From positions 733,501-797,500 of the forward strand of contig QAYY01000001.1 in the NCBI GenBank assembly GCA_003054665.1: DNA of 64,000 bases, read 5' to 3'. The notes beneath the pieces are model-generated. The model saw only the letters and a list, made by a program, of their open reading frames with translations, made no database searches and had not been told where the DNA came from. The stretch comes from Opitutaceae bacterium EW11 (lineage in GTDB: Bacteria > Verrucomicrobiota > Verrucomicrobiia > Opitutales > Opitutaceae). The translations under genes were made by a program, and so were the position numbers. This document shows positions 1-8,579 of this stretch, piece after piece (position 1 is the stretch's first letter; every line of letters starts with the position of its first letter).

Positions 1-1184
1 CCACTCCGATCGAGCTGAAGCCCGGCGAGATTTTCGACTTCACGGTGAAGCCGCATGTCGAGCGCGGCAACGCCGAGGAGATCCGTTCGGTCGACGTGAA
101 CTACCGGGATTTGGTCAACGACATCAAAGTCGGGGACACCGTACTGGTGGACAACGGTCTGATCCGCCTCGAAGTCCTGGAGAAAGAGGCCGCCCACATC
201 CGCTGCCGCGTGCTCATCCCGGGCCAGCTGACCTCCCGGCGCCACATCAATCTCCCGGGCGTCAAAGTGAACCTGCCGTCGTTCACCGAGAAGGATCGCG
301 GCGACACCCTCGTGGGCATTGCCGAAGGCATCGACTTCGTCGCGCTCTCCTTTGTTCGCGAGGCGGCGGACATCGAACTGCTCCGCGATTTCCTTCGGAC
401 CAACAAGTCCACCGCCCAGATCATCGCCAAGATCGAGGACCAGCTCGCGATCGAGAACCTCGAGGACATCGTCGAGAGTTGCGACGCGCTGATGGTCGCC
501 CGCGGCGATCTCGGCATCGAGTGCCCGTTCGAGGCGCTGCCCATCATTCAGCGCCAAGCCGTCCGCGCCTGCCTGTCGCACGGCAAGCCGGTGATCATCG
601 CGACGCACATGCTCGAATCGATGATCACGTCGCCGATGCCGACCCGCGCGGAAATCACCGACGTGGCCAATGCGGTCTACGAACTCGCCGATTGCGTGAT
701 GCTATCCGGCGAAACCACCGTCGGGCGCTATCCGCTCGAGTGCGTGCACATCCTCGACAAGATCGCCCGCCGCATCGAAATCGAGGCGGCCGACGAGATG
801 CCGGGGCCTGCGACCTTCATGCAGGAAAAGATGAAGGTGCTGCGCGCCGCCGTCGTGATGGCCAACGAGCTTCCCGGCGCGCACATCGTCACCTTCACCC
901 GCCAGGGCTTCATGGCGCGGGGTTTGTCCGCCCTCCGTCCGATCCGCGCGCCGATTCTCGCTTTCGCGCCGACGGTCGAGACGCTGCGACACCTGAAACT
1001 CCTGCGCTCGGTGGAAGGTTACCTGCTGCCGTTCGACCAGAATCCGGACGAAACCATCCGGCACGCGATCGAGGTGCTCACGCAGACCGGCCGCGTGAAG
1101 CCTGGCGACAAGCTGATCGTCGTGACGGACATCCTCTCCCAGGATCGACTCGTCGACAGCGTCCAGCTCCGCACCGTGCGGTAA
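1..1184 (+). CDS. pyk: Pyruvate kinase, 5'-truncated by the window edge
   Basis: Pyruvate kinase converts phosphoenolpyruvate and ADP to pyruvate and ATP, the last step of glycolysis, in the cytosol. The reading frame is open from base 3 to the stop at 1184, so the N-terminal part of the barrel lies outside the window. Visible family motifs are MVARGDLGIE (active-site loop), a following ATHMLESM stretch and ELADCVMLSGETTVGRYP. The regulatory C-terminal domain is present through to TVR. A GTG at 45 is in frame but is internal, not a start. It is followed by a GC-rich hairpin, and the next gene has its own upstream operator, so pyk is probably the end of its transcript. Confidence 0.95.
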   Translation, partial: TPIELKPGEIFDFTVKPHVERGNAEEIRSVDVNYRDLVNDIKVGDTVLVDNGLIRLEVLEKEAAHIRCRVLIPGQLTSRRHINLPGVKVNLPSFTEKDRGDTLVGIAEGIDFVALSFVREAADIELLRDFLRTNKSTAQIIAKIEDQLAIENLEDIVESCDALMVARGDLGIECPFEALPIIQRQAVRACLSHGKPVIIATHMLESMITSPMPTRAEITDVANAVYELADCVMLSGETTVGRYPLECVHILDKIARRIEIEAADEMPGPATFMQEKMKVLRAAVVMANELPGAHIVTFTRQGFMARGLSALRPIRAPILAFAPTVETLRHLKLLRSVEGYLLPFDQNPDETIRHAIEVLTQTGRVKPGDKLIVVTDILSQDRLVDSVQLRTVR

Positions 1185-1204
1185 GCATCCCGCGGATACG
1201 AGCG

Positions 1205-1231
1205 GACGGGCGCCGACTCCTCGCGCCCGTC
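1205..1231 (+). terminator. Hairpin after pyruvate kinase
   Basis: A perfect 9-bp stem (GACGGGCGC with GCGCCCGTC) and a 9-nt loop begin 20 bases after the pyk stop. No U-run follows, so it may be a weak or Rho-assisted terminator or an mRNA 3' stabiliser rather than a strong intrinsic terminator. Confidence 0.45.
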
Positions 1232-1313
1232 CCGATTCTCCCACGGCGGGCGCGGTTCAACCCGCGTCTCGGCATTCGATTCGGGTGCCGGCGATATACC
1301 TGTCGCCGTCACC

Positions 1314-1378
1314 GTCGGGTGCGCCCGACCCCGTCATGCGTTGCGGCGCGATGCCGCAACCGTCGAAGTCCGACTTCG
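1314..1378. repeat. Three small tandem hairpins in intergenic DNA
   Basis: The 1185-1453 gap holds three further short palindromes in a row: GTCGGG/CCCGAC at 1314-1329, GTTGCGGC/GCCGCAAC at 1340-1360, and CGAAGTC/GACTTCG at about 1363-1377. No open frame with a convincing start is present. They could form structured RNA or be REP-like debris; function unknown. Confidence 0.4.
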
Positions 1379-1420
1379 CCAGCCGTCGCCTACGCCGTCC
1401 GGCGGCCCGTCTGCGTTCTT

Positions 1421-1437
1421 GACTACTTGGTAGGTTT
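1421..1437 (+). promoter_or_regulatory. Predicted TetR operator, copy 1
   Basis: The 17-base word GACTACTTGGTAGGTTT lies 17 bases before the tetR start. It recurs in inverted orientation with one mismatch ahead of the flavodoxin gene. The core contains a small palindrome, CTAC-TTG-GTAG. The paired placement suggests that the regulator binds both promoters and autoregulates; the binding itself is inferred. Confidence 0.65.
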
Positions 1438-1453
1438 GTGCTCCCTTTCCGGC

Positions 1454-2062
1454 ATGCCTCGCCACTGCGATTCTCGCGAACGCCTGCTGAAGGCCGCATC
1501 CGACCTGATGTGGCGCGGCAGCTATAACGCGACCAGCGTGGACCAGATTTGCGAGGCCTGTGGGATCAAGAAGGGTTCGTTCTACCATCACTTTACTTCG
1601 AAGGAAGAGCTTACCCTGGAAGCTCTTGAGCAGAAATGGGCCGGCTTCAAGGCCATGCTCGACACGACGTTTTCTCCACTACATCCCCCGCTGGAGCGCT
1701 TCCAACGCTTCCTTGCGGCTGATCGCGAGTTCCAGCAGTCGACCTGCAAGGACTGCGGCTTCGTCTGCGGCTGCCCGATGTTTTCGCTTGGATCGGAGAT
1801 CGGCACCCTGGAGCCGGCAATCCGGGAGAAGGTTTCCGAGATTCTCGGTCGGCTGGAGAAATACTTCGAATCCGCTATCCGAGAAGCACATGCATTGGGC
1901 CAGATCGAGGCGCCCGACGCGGCGAGTCTCGCCTGGCAAGTCCTCACCTTGTACGAGGGCGCCGTCACGCTGGCGCGTATCCGAAACGACTTCCAGCCGA
2001 TCGAGACGCTGGAAGCCGGCCTGTTTCGGCTCCTCGGCGCAAAAGCAGCCGCAATCGCCTGA
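1454..2062 (+). CDS. TetR/AcrR-family regulator with a cysteine cluster
   Basis: A 202-residue transcriptional repressor. Residues about 8-52 form the TetR helix-turn-helix, with TSVDQICEACGIKKGSFYHHF matching the family pattern of recognition helix and tyrosine/histidine end (the run is cited only to locate it at residues 27-47). The ligand domain carries four cysteines within ten residues (C98, C101, C105, C107, in CKDCGFVCGC), which suggests thiol-based redox or metal sensing. ATG 1454 was chosen because it begins the HTH domain with a normal short leader, although the frame is open much further upstream. A matching operator precedes this gene and the downstream flavodoxin gene, so the likely job is inducible control of that oxidoreductase. 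Confidence 0.85.
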   Translation: MPRHCDSRERLLKAASDLMWRGSYNATSVDQICEACGIKKGSFYHHFTSKEELTLEALEQKWAGFKAMLDTTFSPLHPPLERFQRFLAADREFQQSTCKDCGFVCGCPMFSLGSEIGTLEPAIREKVSEILGRLEKYFESAIREAHALGQIEAPDAASLAWQVLTLYEGAVTLARIRNDFQPIETLEAGLFRLLGAKAAAIA

Positions 2063-2110
2063 ACGGCGGCGCGATCACAGTCAGCAACATCCATCCCCTT
2101 TCTTGTTCAA

Positions 2111-2127
2111 AAACCTACCAACTAGTC
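2111..2127 (-). promoter_or_regulatory. Predicted TetR operator, copy 2
   Basis: AAACCTACCAACTAGTC is the reverse complement of the upstream 1421-1437 word with a single base difference. It sits 20 bases before the flavodoxin start, where it would overlap the promoter or early transcript. Confidence 0.65.
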
Positions 2128-2147
2128 GGCAGTTAATCCACCATCCT

Positions 2148-2747
2148 ATGTCTACCGTCTCCATCGTTTATTTCTCCGGTACCGGCACAACGCACCTCCT
2201 GGCCGAAGCGATCGCCCAGGGCGCGCGTTCAGTCGAAGGCACCGACGTTCAGCTCCTGCGCATCTCGCCCGAACAGTTCCAGGGCGGTCGCTGGTCGGAT
2301 GACGCCGTGCTGGCGAAGCTCGCCGAGTCGGACGCGATCGTCTTCGGCACACCCACATTCATGGGTGGCCCGGCGGCGCAGTTCAAAGCGTTCGCCGACG
2401 CGACCGGTGGCGTTTGGTACACCCAGGGCTGGCGCAACAAGCTCGCCGGCGGTTTCACGATCAGCGGCAGTCCGAGCGGCGACAAAGCCAGCACGCTCGC
2501 CTACCTCTCGATCCTCGCGGCGCAGCACGGCATGACCTGGGTGAACCTCGGCGTGTTGCCCGCCCTTGCGAGCGGCAGCCCCGTCGGAGAAAACCGGCTC
2601 GGGTCGTATGTCGGAGTCATGGCCCAAAACACCTCGGCGCCGAACAGCGCGCCGACGCTCCACCCAGGCGACGCGGTCACCGGAGAAAACTACGGACGTC
2701 GCATCGCCGAACTCGCGGCGCGCCTTGCCGCAGTTGAAACGGCCTGA
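2148..2747 (+). CDS. Flavodoxin-like NAD(P)H:quinone oxidoreductase (WrbA-like)
   Basis: A 199-residue protein of the flavodoxin/WrbA fold. The N-terminal strand and phosphate loop [18 protein letters not shown] bind FMN phosphate; [17 protein letters not shown] is the typical second FMN loop of WrbA proteins, and [13 protein letters not shown] follows the third strand. WrbA-type enzymes reduce quinones by two electrons and protect against oxidative or electrophile stress. The gene lies 85 bases after the TetR gene, has its own copy of the operator, and ends before a strong terminator, so it is the probable regulated target. It is shorter than some WrbA proteins by a few residues only. The exact substrate is not predictable. 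Confidence 0.85.
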   Translation: MSTVSIVYFSGTGTTHLLAEAIAQGARSVEGTDVQLLRISPEQFQGGRWSDDAVLAKLAESDAIVFGTPTFMGGPAAQFKAFADATGGVWYTQGWRNKLAGGFTISGSPSGDKASTLAYLSILAAQHGMTWVNLGVLPALASGSPVGENRLGSYVGVMAQNTSAPNSAPTLHPGDAVTGENYGRRIAELAARLAAVETA

Positions 2748-2771
2748 TCCTTCCTTCGTTCGTGGAGATCG

Positions 2772-2800
2772 GCGGCGCCCCTGCGGGCGCCGCTTTTTTT
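2772..2800 (+). terminator. Rho-independent terminator after the flavodoxin gene
   Basis: A perfect 9-bp GC stem (GCGGCGCCC with GGGCGCCGC), a CTGC loop, and seven T residues directly after it. It closes the tetR-flavodoxin unit. Confidence 0.9.
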
Positions 2801-2893
2801 CGAGAGCTCGCCGACACGCTTCCGCGCTCCCCGCACAGTCGCCATTCCCGCCAGTCCCTTGACGCAACCCCGCCCTTGCCGTTCGTTCCACCC

Positions 2894-4342
2894 ATGGCCA
2901 ACGACGCTCCGATTCCCGTCACCGTTCTCACCGGCTTTCTTGGCGCCGGAAAGACGACGCTTCTCAATCGCATTCTGACCGAGCAGCACGGCCGGAAGCT
3001 CGCCGTGATTGAAAACGAATTCGGCGAGGTCGGCGTGGACAACCAGCTAGTCATCCAGAGCGAAGAAGAGCTTTTCGAGATGAACAACGGGTGCATCTGC
3101 TGCTCCGTGCGCGGCGATCTCATCCGCATCCTCGGCCGGTTGATGAAACGCAAGGACCGGCTCGACGGCATCCTGATCGAAACCACCGGTCTGGCCGATC
3201 CGGGGCCGGTCGCGCAGACGTTTTTCACCGACGACGAGATGCGGGCCCGTTTCCGCCTCGACGGCATCGTGACGGTGGTCGACACCAAACACATTCTCCA
3301 GCACATCGGCGACTCGCCCGAGGCGCAGAAGCAAATCGCGTTCGCCGACGTCCTCATCCTCAACAAGACGGACCTCGTCGCGACCGCCGAGATCGACCAG
3401 CTCGAAGCGCGTATTCGGAAGATGAATGCCGCCGCCAAGATTTACCGGACGCAGAATGCCGCGATCGAGTTGAACAAGGTGCTCGACGTCGGGGGCTTCA
3501 ATCTCTCCCGGGCCACGGAGATCAATCCCACGTTCCTCGAGCCGGAATACCCGTTCGAATGGGCCGGAATCTATCCGCTTCCCGCCGGCACGCACGAACT
3601 CGTGATCGGACACTGCGATCACGATCATGACCACGACCACGAACACGGCGGTCACGAACACCATCACGGCGAAGGCGAGCCCGGCGAACACGAGGCGCAC
3701 AACCACGAGCACCACCACCATCACGGGAATCCGGACGAGCTCGACGTCGTGGTCGTGCGGGTGAAGTCGCTCGAGGAAAAAGACACCTCGGCCGCGCGCG
3801 AAGCCGCCGTGGTGACGTTCTCCGACTGGGAGAATCGCGTCAAAGACGGCGACACCATCGTTCCGGGCGGCACGCTTCAGCGGCTGCTGCTCGAGAAAGG
3901 CCACGGGCACTACAAGCTCCAGATCCCCGAAGTCGGCCAATACATGGTATTCGAGGGATGCGGCGAGGACCCGCTCCACATCCATGTCGGCGGCGACGTC
4001 GTGAAACCCGTCTGGCAGCGCGACTACCAGCATCAGCATTCTCACGAGGACGAGGTGTCGTCCGTGGGCATCGTCGTCTCCGGCGATCTCGACGGCAAAC
4101 GCCTCAACGAGTGGATCAGCAATCTGCTCCGCACCAAGGGCGGCGACATCTACCGGATGAAGGGCGTGCTCAGCGTCAAGGGCAGCGCCAACCGCCTCGT
4201 TTTCCAGGGCGTGCACATGCTTTTCGACGCCAAGTTCGACCGCCCCTGGGGTTCCGACACCCGCACCAACACCCTCGTTTTCATCGGCAAAAAGCTCGAC
4301 CGCACCGCTCTGACCGAAGGCTTCAAGGCGTGTTTGGCGTAG
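2894..4342 (+). CDS. COG0523 (CobW/ZNG1-type) metallochaperone GTPase with His-rich stretch
   Basis: A 482-residue G3E-family GTPase thought to deliver zinc or a related metal to client proteins. The P-loop [12 protein letters not shown] lies near residue 15, [10 protein letters not shown] is switch [14 protein letters not shown] carries the conserved CxCC metal site, and NKTD gives guanine specificity. Residues about 236-280 are extremely rich in His, Asp and Glu, a metal-storage or donation tail common in zinc-linked members. A CobW C-terminal domain follows, with a second His cluster near residue 378. ATG 2894 was chosen because it starts 12 residues before the P-loop strand. It lies in its own unit downstream of the terminator at 2800. 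A second, His-poor paralogue is at 12615-13844. Confidence 0.9.
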   Translation: MANDAPIPVTVLTGFLGAGKTTLLNRILTEQHGRKLAVIENEFGEVGVDNQLVIQSEEELFEMNNGCICCSVRGDLIRILGRLMKRKDRLDGILIETTGLADPGPVAQTFFTDDEMRARFRLDGIVTVVDTKHILQHIGDSPEAQKQIAFADVLILNKTDLVATAEIDQLEARIRKMNAAAKIYRTQNAAIELNKVLDVGGFNLSRATEINPTFLEPEYPFEWAGIYPLPAGTHELVIGHCDHDHDHDHEHGGHEHHHGEGEPGEHEAHNHEHHHHHGNPDELDVVVVRVKSLEEKDTSAAREAAVVTFSDWENRVKDGDTIVPGGTLQRLLLEKGHGHYKLQIPEVGQYMVFEGCGEDPLHIHVGGDVVKPVWQRDYQHQHSHEDEVSSVGIVVSGDLDGKRLNEWISNLLRTKGGDIYRMKGVLSVKGSANRLVFQGVHMLFDAKFDRPWGSDTRTNTLVFIGKKLDRTALTEGFKACLA

Positions 4343-4345
4343 CGG

Positions 4346-4366
4346 CCGGCGCGCACAGCGCGCCGG
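4346..4366. terminator. Hairpin directly after the COG0523 gene
   Basis: A perfect 9-bp stem, CCGGCGCGC with GCGCGCCGG, with loop ACA begins four bases after the stop codon. No T-run follows. It merges into the inverted-repeat element that starts at 4364, so it may belong to that element rather than act as a terminator. Confidence 0.4.
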
Positions 4367-4609
4367 AGAAGTTGGGAGTTGGAATTTCGAAGTTGGGTCT
4401 GCCCGTCTCCAATTCTCGAACACGCCGCCGACAGCTTCTCCCGCTCCGACCCTTCGTGAGACATGGGGTTTGAGAGTCTCACGAAGCAACGAAGCTCGCG
4501 AAGGTTTCAGGTCCAAACTACCAACTAGTTACTACAAACTACCCGTTCAGGCTCGGACTCCCGCCCCATCCAACTTCCAATTTCTAACTTCCAGATTCCA
4601 ACTTCTCCG
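4364..4609. repeat. Element with inverted ends and degenerate 7-bp-period repeats
   Basis: The 281-base gap before the WD40 gene is bounded by a perfect 12-bp inverted pair, CGGAGAAGTTGG (4364-4375) and CCAACTTCTCCG (4598-4609). Next to each end the sequence runs in degenerate heptamers: AGTTGGG-like units on the left, and AACTACC- then TTCCAAC-like units on the right (about 4515-4605). Inside is a second perfect 11-bp inverted pair, CTTCGTGAGAC (4452-4462) with GTCTCACGAAG (4476-4486). No gene is evident. It resembles a small non-coding hairpin element built from short tandem repeats, comparable in style to the heptanucleotide repeats known from cyanobacteria. Confidence 0.55.
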
Positions 4610-4623
4610 CCGCAGGCGGCCCC

Positions 4624-5748
4624 ATGCAACTCACCAAACACTGGGCAGCGGTTCTCGACGATTACGTGATCGACCTGGCGTGGTCTCCCGACGGCACCCG
4701 TCTGGCGGCCGCGTCGGCTGCGGGACCGGTGACGTTGTTCGCGGCAGCCGATGGCGCGAAGCAGCACGTGCTGCCCGGCCATGAGGACGGCGCAAACTGC
4801 CTGGCTTGGTCGCCCTCCGGCCTGCTCGCCACCGGCGGTCAAGACGGCGCCGTCAAGTTCTGGGACGCCGCTGCCGGTCAACACACCGCAACCGCTCAAC
4901 TCGGCGGAGGCTGGGTCGAACACCTAGCGTGGAAGCCGCGGAAGGCGGGGCTCGGAGGGCAGACGTCAGAGTTCGGAAACCAGAGGACAGAGGCCGGAAG
5001 TCAGGCTGCAGAACCTGGCCTTTCGGTGGACTCCGGTCTGACCTCGGCAACCCGTTCTCTGTCGTCCGATCTCCTCGCCGCTTCAGCAGGACGGCAGCTC
5101 GTCTTTCTGAATTCTGACGGCACCACGCGACACACGTTCAAACCGGCGCCGAAAACAATCTCTGCGGTGGCTTGGCAACCCGCGGGCGGCTGCGTGGCCG
5201 TGGCCTATTTCGGCGGCGTGGTGCTCTGGGACGCCGACGATTTCGTCGCGCAAAAGGAGTTTCCCTACGGCAACGGTATCCACGCTTTGGTTTGGTCGCC
5301 GGACAACAAGTGGCTCGTCTCCGGCAATCAGGATCCGAGCGTGCACCTGTGGATTCCCGAAACCGGGGTGGAGCTGCACATGAGCGGATACGAGGGCAAG
5401 GTGAAGGAGCTCTCGTTCGATACCTCCAGCCGTTGGCTCGCGACCGGCGGAGGCAAGGATGCCTGCATCTGGGACTGCTCCGGCGAGGGGCCCGAGGGGC
5501 GCGAACCGCAGATGTTTCCGCACGACGCCAAGGTCTGCGCCGTCGCCTTCCAGCACAGCCACGGTCTGCTCGCCACGGCATCGCAGGACGGCGCCGTCAT
5601 GCTGTGGAGCCCCGAGCGCCGCCAGCCGTTGCGCGCCACGATCAGGATGCCGAATCCGGCGACAAAACTCGTCTGGTCGCCCGACGATGCGCTGCTCGCG
5701 ATCGGCAGCGAGCAGGGCGCTGTCTACGTCCTGCGCTGCGAAGCGTAG
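4624..5748 (+). CDS. WD40-repeat beta-propeller protein
   Basis: A 374-residue protein made of repeated WD40 blades, seen as recurring units such as LAWSPDGTRLAAAS, GQDGAVKFWDA, NQDPSVHLW and TASQDGAVMLWSP. Such propellers are protein-interaction platforms; no catalytic domain is attached and no signal peptide is visible, so it is probably cytosolic. Residues about 104-145 break the propeller with a linker that does not look like a blade; the DNA of that segment is a 7-bp-period repeat. The gene stands alone between the heptad element and the convergent membrane-protein gene. No specific function can be assigned. Confidence 0.8.
   Translation: MQLTKHWAAVLDDYVIDLAWSPDGTRLAAASAAGPVTLFAAADGAKQHVLPGHEDGANCLAWSPSGLLATGGQDGAVKFWDAAAGQHTATAQLGGGWVEHLAWKPRKAGLGGQTSEFGNQRTEAGSQAAEPGLSVDSGLTSATRSLSSDLLAASAGRQLVFLNSDGTTRHTFKPAPKTISAVAWQPAGGCVAVAYFGGVVLWDADDFVAQKEFPYGNGIHALVWSPDNKWLVSGNQDPSVHLWIPETGVELHMSGYEGKVKELSFDTSSRWLATGGGKDACIWDCSGEGPEGREPQMFPHDAKVCAVAFQHSHGLLATASQDGAVMLWSPERRQPLRATIRMPNPATKLVWSPDDALLAIGSEQGAVYVLRCEA
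4962..5017 (+). repeat. Degenerate heptamer array inside the WD40 gene
   Basis: Eight consecutive 7-base units, mostly starting with GA (GACGTCA, GAGTTCG, GAAACCA, GAGGACA, GAGGCCG, GAAGTCA, then GGCTGCA, GAACCTG), lie in the coding strand. A loosely complementary tract follows at about 5029-5072. The host frame remains open across it. The encoded segment is a linker between blades, consistent with an inserted repeat that was tolerated. Confidence 0.5.
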
Positions 5749-5777
5749 CTCCAGCAGGCTCGGCCGCCGCACGTGCC

Positions 5778-8579
5778 CTAGATCCGGCGCAGCCAGCCCA
5801 TGAATTCCGCGCCGCAGGTTGAGCCGCCGATGCCGTTCTTCCCGACCTGAATCTGCTCCAGTGTCGAGGGGTGGCTCTCGAAAGGTGCGTCGAGCACGGT
5901 GCTGCCGTCCAACTTCACCGTGACGCGGTGCTTCAACGCATCGGGCGATTCGGCCGGATGCTGCCTCCACCAGCCGTCTCCGATTGCCGGGTACAACGCA
6001 CCGAAACGAATCTCGAGCGAATGAACCGCCCGGAAATCGATCGCGATCGGGTCCGTGGTGACTCCGCCGATACCCCAATGGTCAAAGCCCAGCCGGATAT
6101 GCCGGTCGTCGAGGTAGGAAACGTAGACGAAATTGCCCGCGCCCGTCTTGCCGGTGGTCAGCAGCGGTTCATGCGCGCCGATCCGCCCCTGCGGGAACAT
6201 CACTGCGAGCCGGACGGTTCCCCATCCCGTGGCGTTGGGAAACGCGTTTGCCGGAGCGTCCACGATCTCGCTGCGCAGCGTGTGGCCCGAAAACGCCGTA
6301 CTCGCCGCGGAGCACTGGACGGCGTTGAACCCCGCCACCACCTCCGAGGCTTCGGCCAACGACAGAGGGCGCATCGCGAACAGCATCCACTCTCCATCGA
6401 AAGAGATGCCCAGGGTATCGGGCTCGCCCGGCGCCATCGGCAGCGACCGGAGTTCGATCACATGCTCGACCGCCGGATCGTAGTTGAAATCTCGCGACTC
6501 CACGGAGCCGCCGCGCGTCGAGTCGATGCCCAGGCGAATCCGGCCGGCACCCAGGTAGGTCGCATAGACGAGTTCGCCTTTGCTCAGGTCGCCAAGGCTG
6601 ACCAGCGGCTCGCCCACCGTGCCCTGGAATCGGGGGAAGAGCACGTGCAGCCTCAGCATTTTTCCCGGACCGATCCTCTCCGCCGCGGAAATCGCAGGGA
6701 TTCCCTTCCGGCCGATGCTGCCGATCCGCGCGGCGGACCGCTCCGCGGTTCCGATTCGTTCCGGGTTCTCACCCACCCGGATCGTCCGGTTGCTGGAGGG
6801 ATAGAACGTGGAGGCGGTCTGGTAGACGAGTTGTCCGTCGAGGCGCATTTCGACGCGGCGGTGCAGGGCGTTGGCCGCGGCTCTCGGCATGCCCGCCATC
6901 AGCGGATGCAGGTCCGGAGGGTACAGCGACCCTAGGTCGAATTCGACCGAGTAGGTCTTGCCCGGCACATAAACGAAGTCGCTGCTCAGCGGCGACTCGG
7001 TGCCAAGATGGAAAAACCCGAACCGCACGGTCTCCGGTCCGACGTGCTCCGCAAAAAGCACGTCGCGCCCCCGCCCTGTCGTGATCAGCGGCTCCCGCGT
7101 GCCCGGAGGCAGAGGTACGAACTGGATTTCGCCGGTGACGGGCCCGAACTGGGTGCCGGCGGCGCGTTCGAAGGCTGCCGGGATGCGATTCAACATCCGG
7201 GCCAAGGGAACAAGTCGCGGTTCGAAACCGCCCGCCCCGAGCATCAGCAGCCCGCAATGCACCGCGCTGTACGCCAGCGCCAGCCCGCCGGCCCAGGCGA
7301 CCGTCCTCCGCAGCCTCCCGGCAAAAACCTCGATGAAAAAAGCGAATGCGAGCACCGCGAGAATGCTGGCTGAGGGAAGAAAATCGAGCGCGTACCGGTC
7401 CACAGGATACGCGTAGACGAGCAGGCTTCCGAAGAGCACGGCGGCGGTCGACAGCACCACCAGCGAGCCGAGAACCCAGCTCGATTTTTTCCCCCGCGAG
7501 AAAAACCAGGTGCACGGCAGCAGCGGACCGATGAGCAGGAAGGGCGCCCAATACACCACGCCGAAGGTGCCGCCCGTCCGCTCGACAAAGGGGAAATAGC
7601 GCAGGTAATCGCAGGCCCCGAGCAGGTACGACCGGAGATTGTTTCCGACGTACTCCAGCCCAGCGAGCCGCACGTGGCGCATATCCCCTCCGGCGAATTG
7701 ATAGTGAATGCCAAACTCGGCCGGATCGCCGAAGCGAACCCAGTTGTACGCGGCCAGGCCCGCCCCGATGCACGCCGCCGGAGCCACCGCCGCCGTCAGC
7801 AGCCGCCAGGTACCTCCGTGTCCGGCCCTGCGTTCTCTCCAGATCAAAACGAGCGCGATCAGTCCAAGCGCCGCCAAGCCGAAGAGACAATTGGGCCGGG
7901 AACCCACGGCCAAGCCCCAAGCCGTGCTCGACCCGAAGAGCCCCCACGCGCGGAGCCGCAGCGATCTGCTCAACACCGCGCCGACGGCGAAGAGCTGCGC
8001 GGTGAGCGCCCAGAAACACCCGGCGGCGGAAGCGACGTGGTAGAAGATCGGCCCATCGAGCAGAAACGGGAGGTAGCTCGCCAACCCCAGTCCGACTCCG
8101 GCAATCACCGTCGATCCGACACCCAGGCCGGGCAGGCAGCGGGCGCGGATCCGATCCCAGATCAACATCCCCGCCGCAAAGCCGCCCGCGCAGAAAAGCC
8201 AGACCGCCGCCGCTTCCGAGAGATACGTCCCGGTGAGGAGATGCCACGGCACCATCAAACAGACCGCGGGCGCCGCGCCGAAATACAGGTAGTATCGGCC
8301 ATTGAAATACGTGGCGTCGTGGATTCGAGGAATCCCCTGCGCACCCGCCCAGGGATTGGCGAGCTCGGCCAGACGCGGATCGGGGGCGACCTTGAAATAG
8401 GTCTGCCCGGAAAGAAATCCCTCGGTCAGGCTCTCGTAGTAGCCTCCCGGCTGGGAGTGCACGAGCCGGAGATTGCCCAGGAAAACGAAACCCAGGTAAA
8501 GGGCCGCGACCGCTGCGATGACGGTCCACAGAGCCCAGCGCTGGCGGCGCTCGGCGTCGGTTCGAGCCGCCGTCGTCAT
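5778..8579 (-). CDS. Large GT-C-like membrane protein with three C-terminal repeat modules
   Basis: A 933-residue protein. Residues 1-450 hold about ten hydrophobic segments, beginning with one at 15-36, and have the look of a GT-C/PMT-type glycosyltransferase or related polytopic enzyme. Residues about 486-930 contain three tandem copies of a soluble beta-rich module (486-624, 645-770, 792-930). Each has an EPL(I/V/L)(T/S)xG start, a Y-x-IR(L/F)G(F/I) core and, in copies 1 and 3, an (A/S)LYP segment. The fold recalls concanavalin-type lectin modules, but that is inference. The ATG at 8579 overlaps the pabC stop by four bases (ATGA), so it is translated with the folate operon although no metabolic link is obvious. 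The upstream extension of the frame is a shadow of pabC. Confidence 0.7.
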   Translation of the reverse strand: MTTAARTDAERRQRWALWTVIAAVAALYLGFVFLGNLRLVHSQPGGYYESLTEGFLSGQTYFKVAPDPRLAELANPWAGAQGIPRIHDATYFNGRYYLYFGAAPAVCLMVPWHLLTGTYLSEAAAVWLFCAGGFAAGMLIWDRIRARCLPGLGVGSTVIAGVGLGLASYLPFLLDGPIFYHVASAAGCFWALTAQLFAVGAVLSRSLRLRAWGLFGSSTAWGLAVGSRPNCLFGLAALGLIALVLIWRERRAGHGGTWRLLTAAVAPAACIGAGLAAYNWVRFGDPAEFGIHYQFAGGDMRHVRLAGLEYVGNNLRSYLLGACDYLRYFPFVERTGGTFGVVYWAPFLLIGPLLPCTWFFSRGKKSSWVLGSLVVLSTAAVLFGSLLVYAYPVDRYALDFLPSASILAVLAFAFFIEVFAGRLRRTVAWAGGLALAYSAVHCGLLMLGAGGFEPRLVPLARMLNRIPAAFERAAGTQFGPVTGEIQFVPLPPGTREPLITTGRGRDVLFAEHVGPETVRFGFFHLGTESPLSSDFVYVPGKTYSVEFDLGSLYPPDLHPLMAGMPRAAANALHRRVEMRLDGQLVYQTASTFYPSSNRTIRVGENPERIGTAERSAARIGSIGRKGIPAISAAERIGPGKMLRLHVLFPRFQGTVGEPLVSLGDLSKGELVYATYLGAGRIRLGIDSTRGGSVESRDFNYDPAVEHVIELRSLPMAPGEPDTLGISFDGEWMLFAMRPLSLAEASEVVAGFNAVQCSAASTAFSGHTLRSEIVDAPANAFPNATGWGTVRLAVMFPQGRIGAHEPLLTTGKTGAGNFVYVSYLDDRHIRLGFDHWGIGGVTTDPIAIDFRAVHSLEIRFGALYPAIGDGWWRQHPAESPDALKHRVTVKLDGSTVLDAPFESHPSTLEQIQVGKNGIGGSTCGAEFMGWLRRI

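Noticed and set aside
4515-4529. A third match to the TetR operator core (CTACCAACTAGT)
   Set aside because: The 12-base match lies within the degenerate heptamer tract, where AACTACC and AACTAGT units generate it by chance. The downstream WD40 gene has no link to the regulator.
4364-5072. CRISPR array
   Set aside because: Units are seven bases and degenerate, with no spacers and no cas genes.
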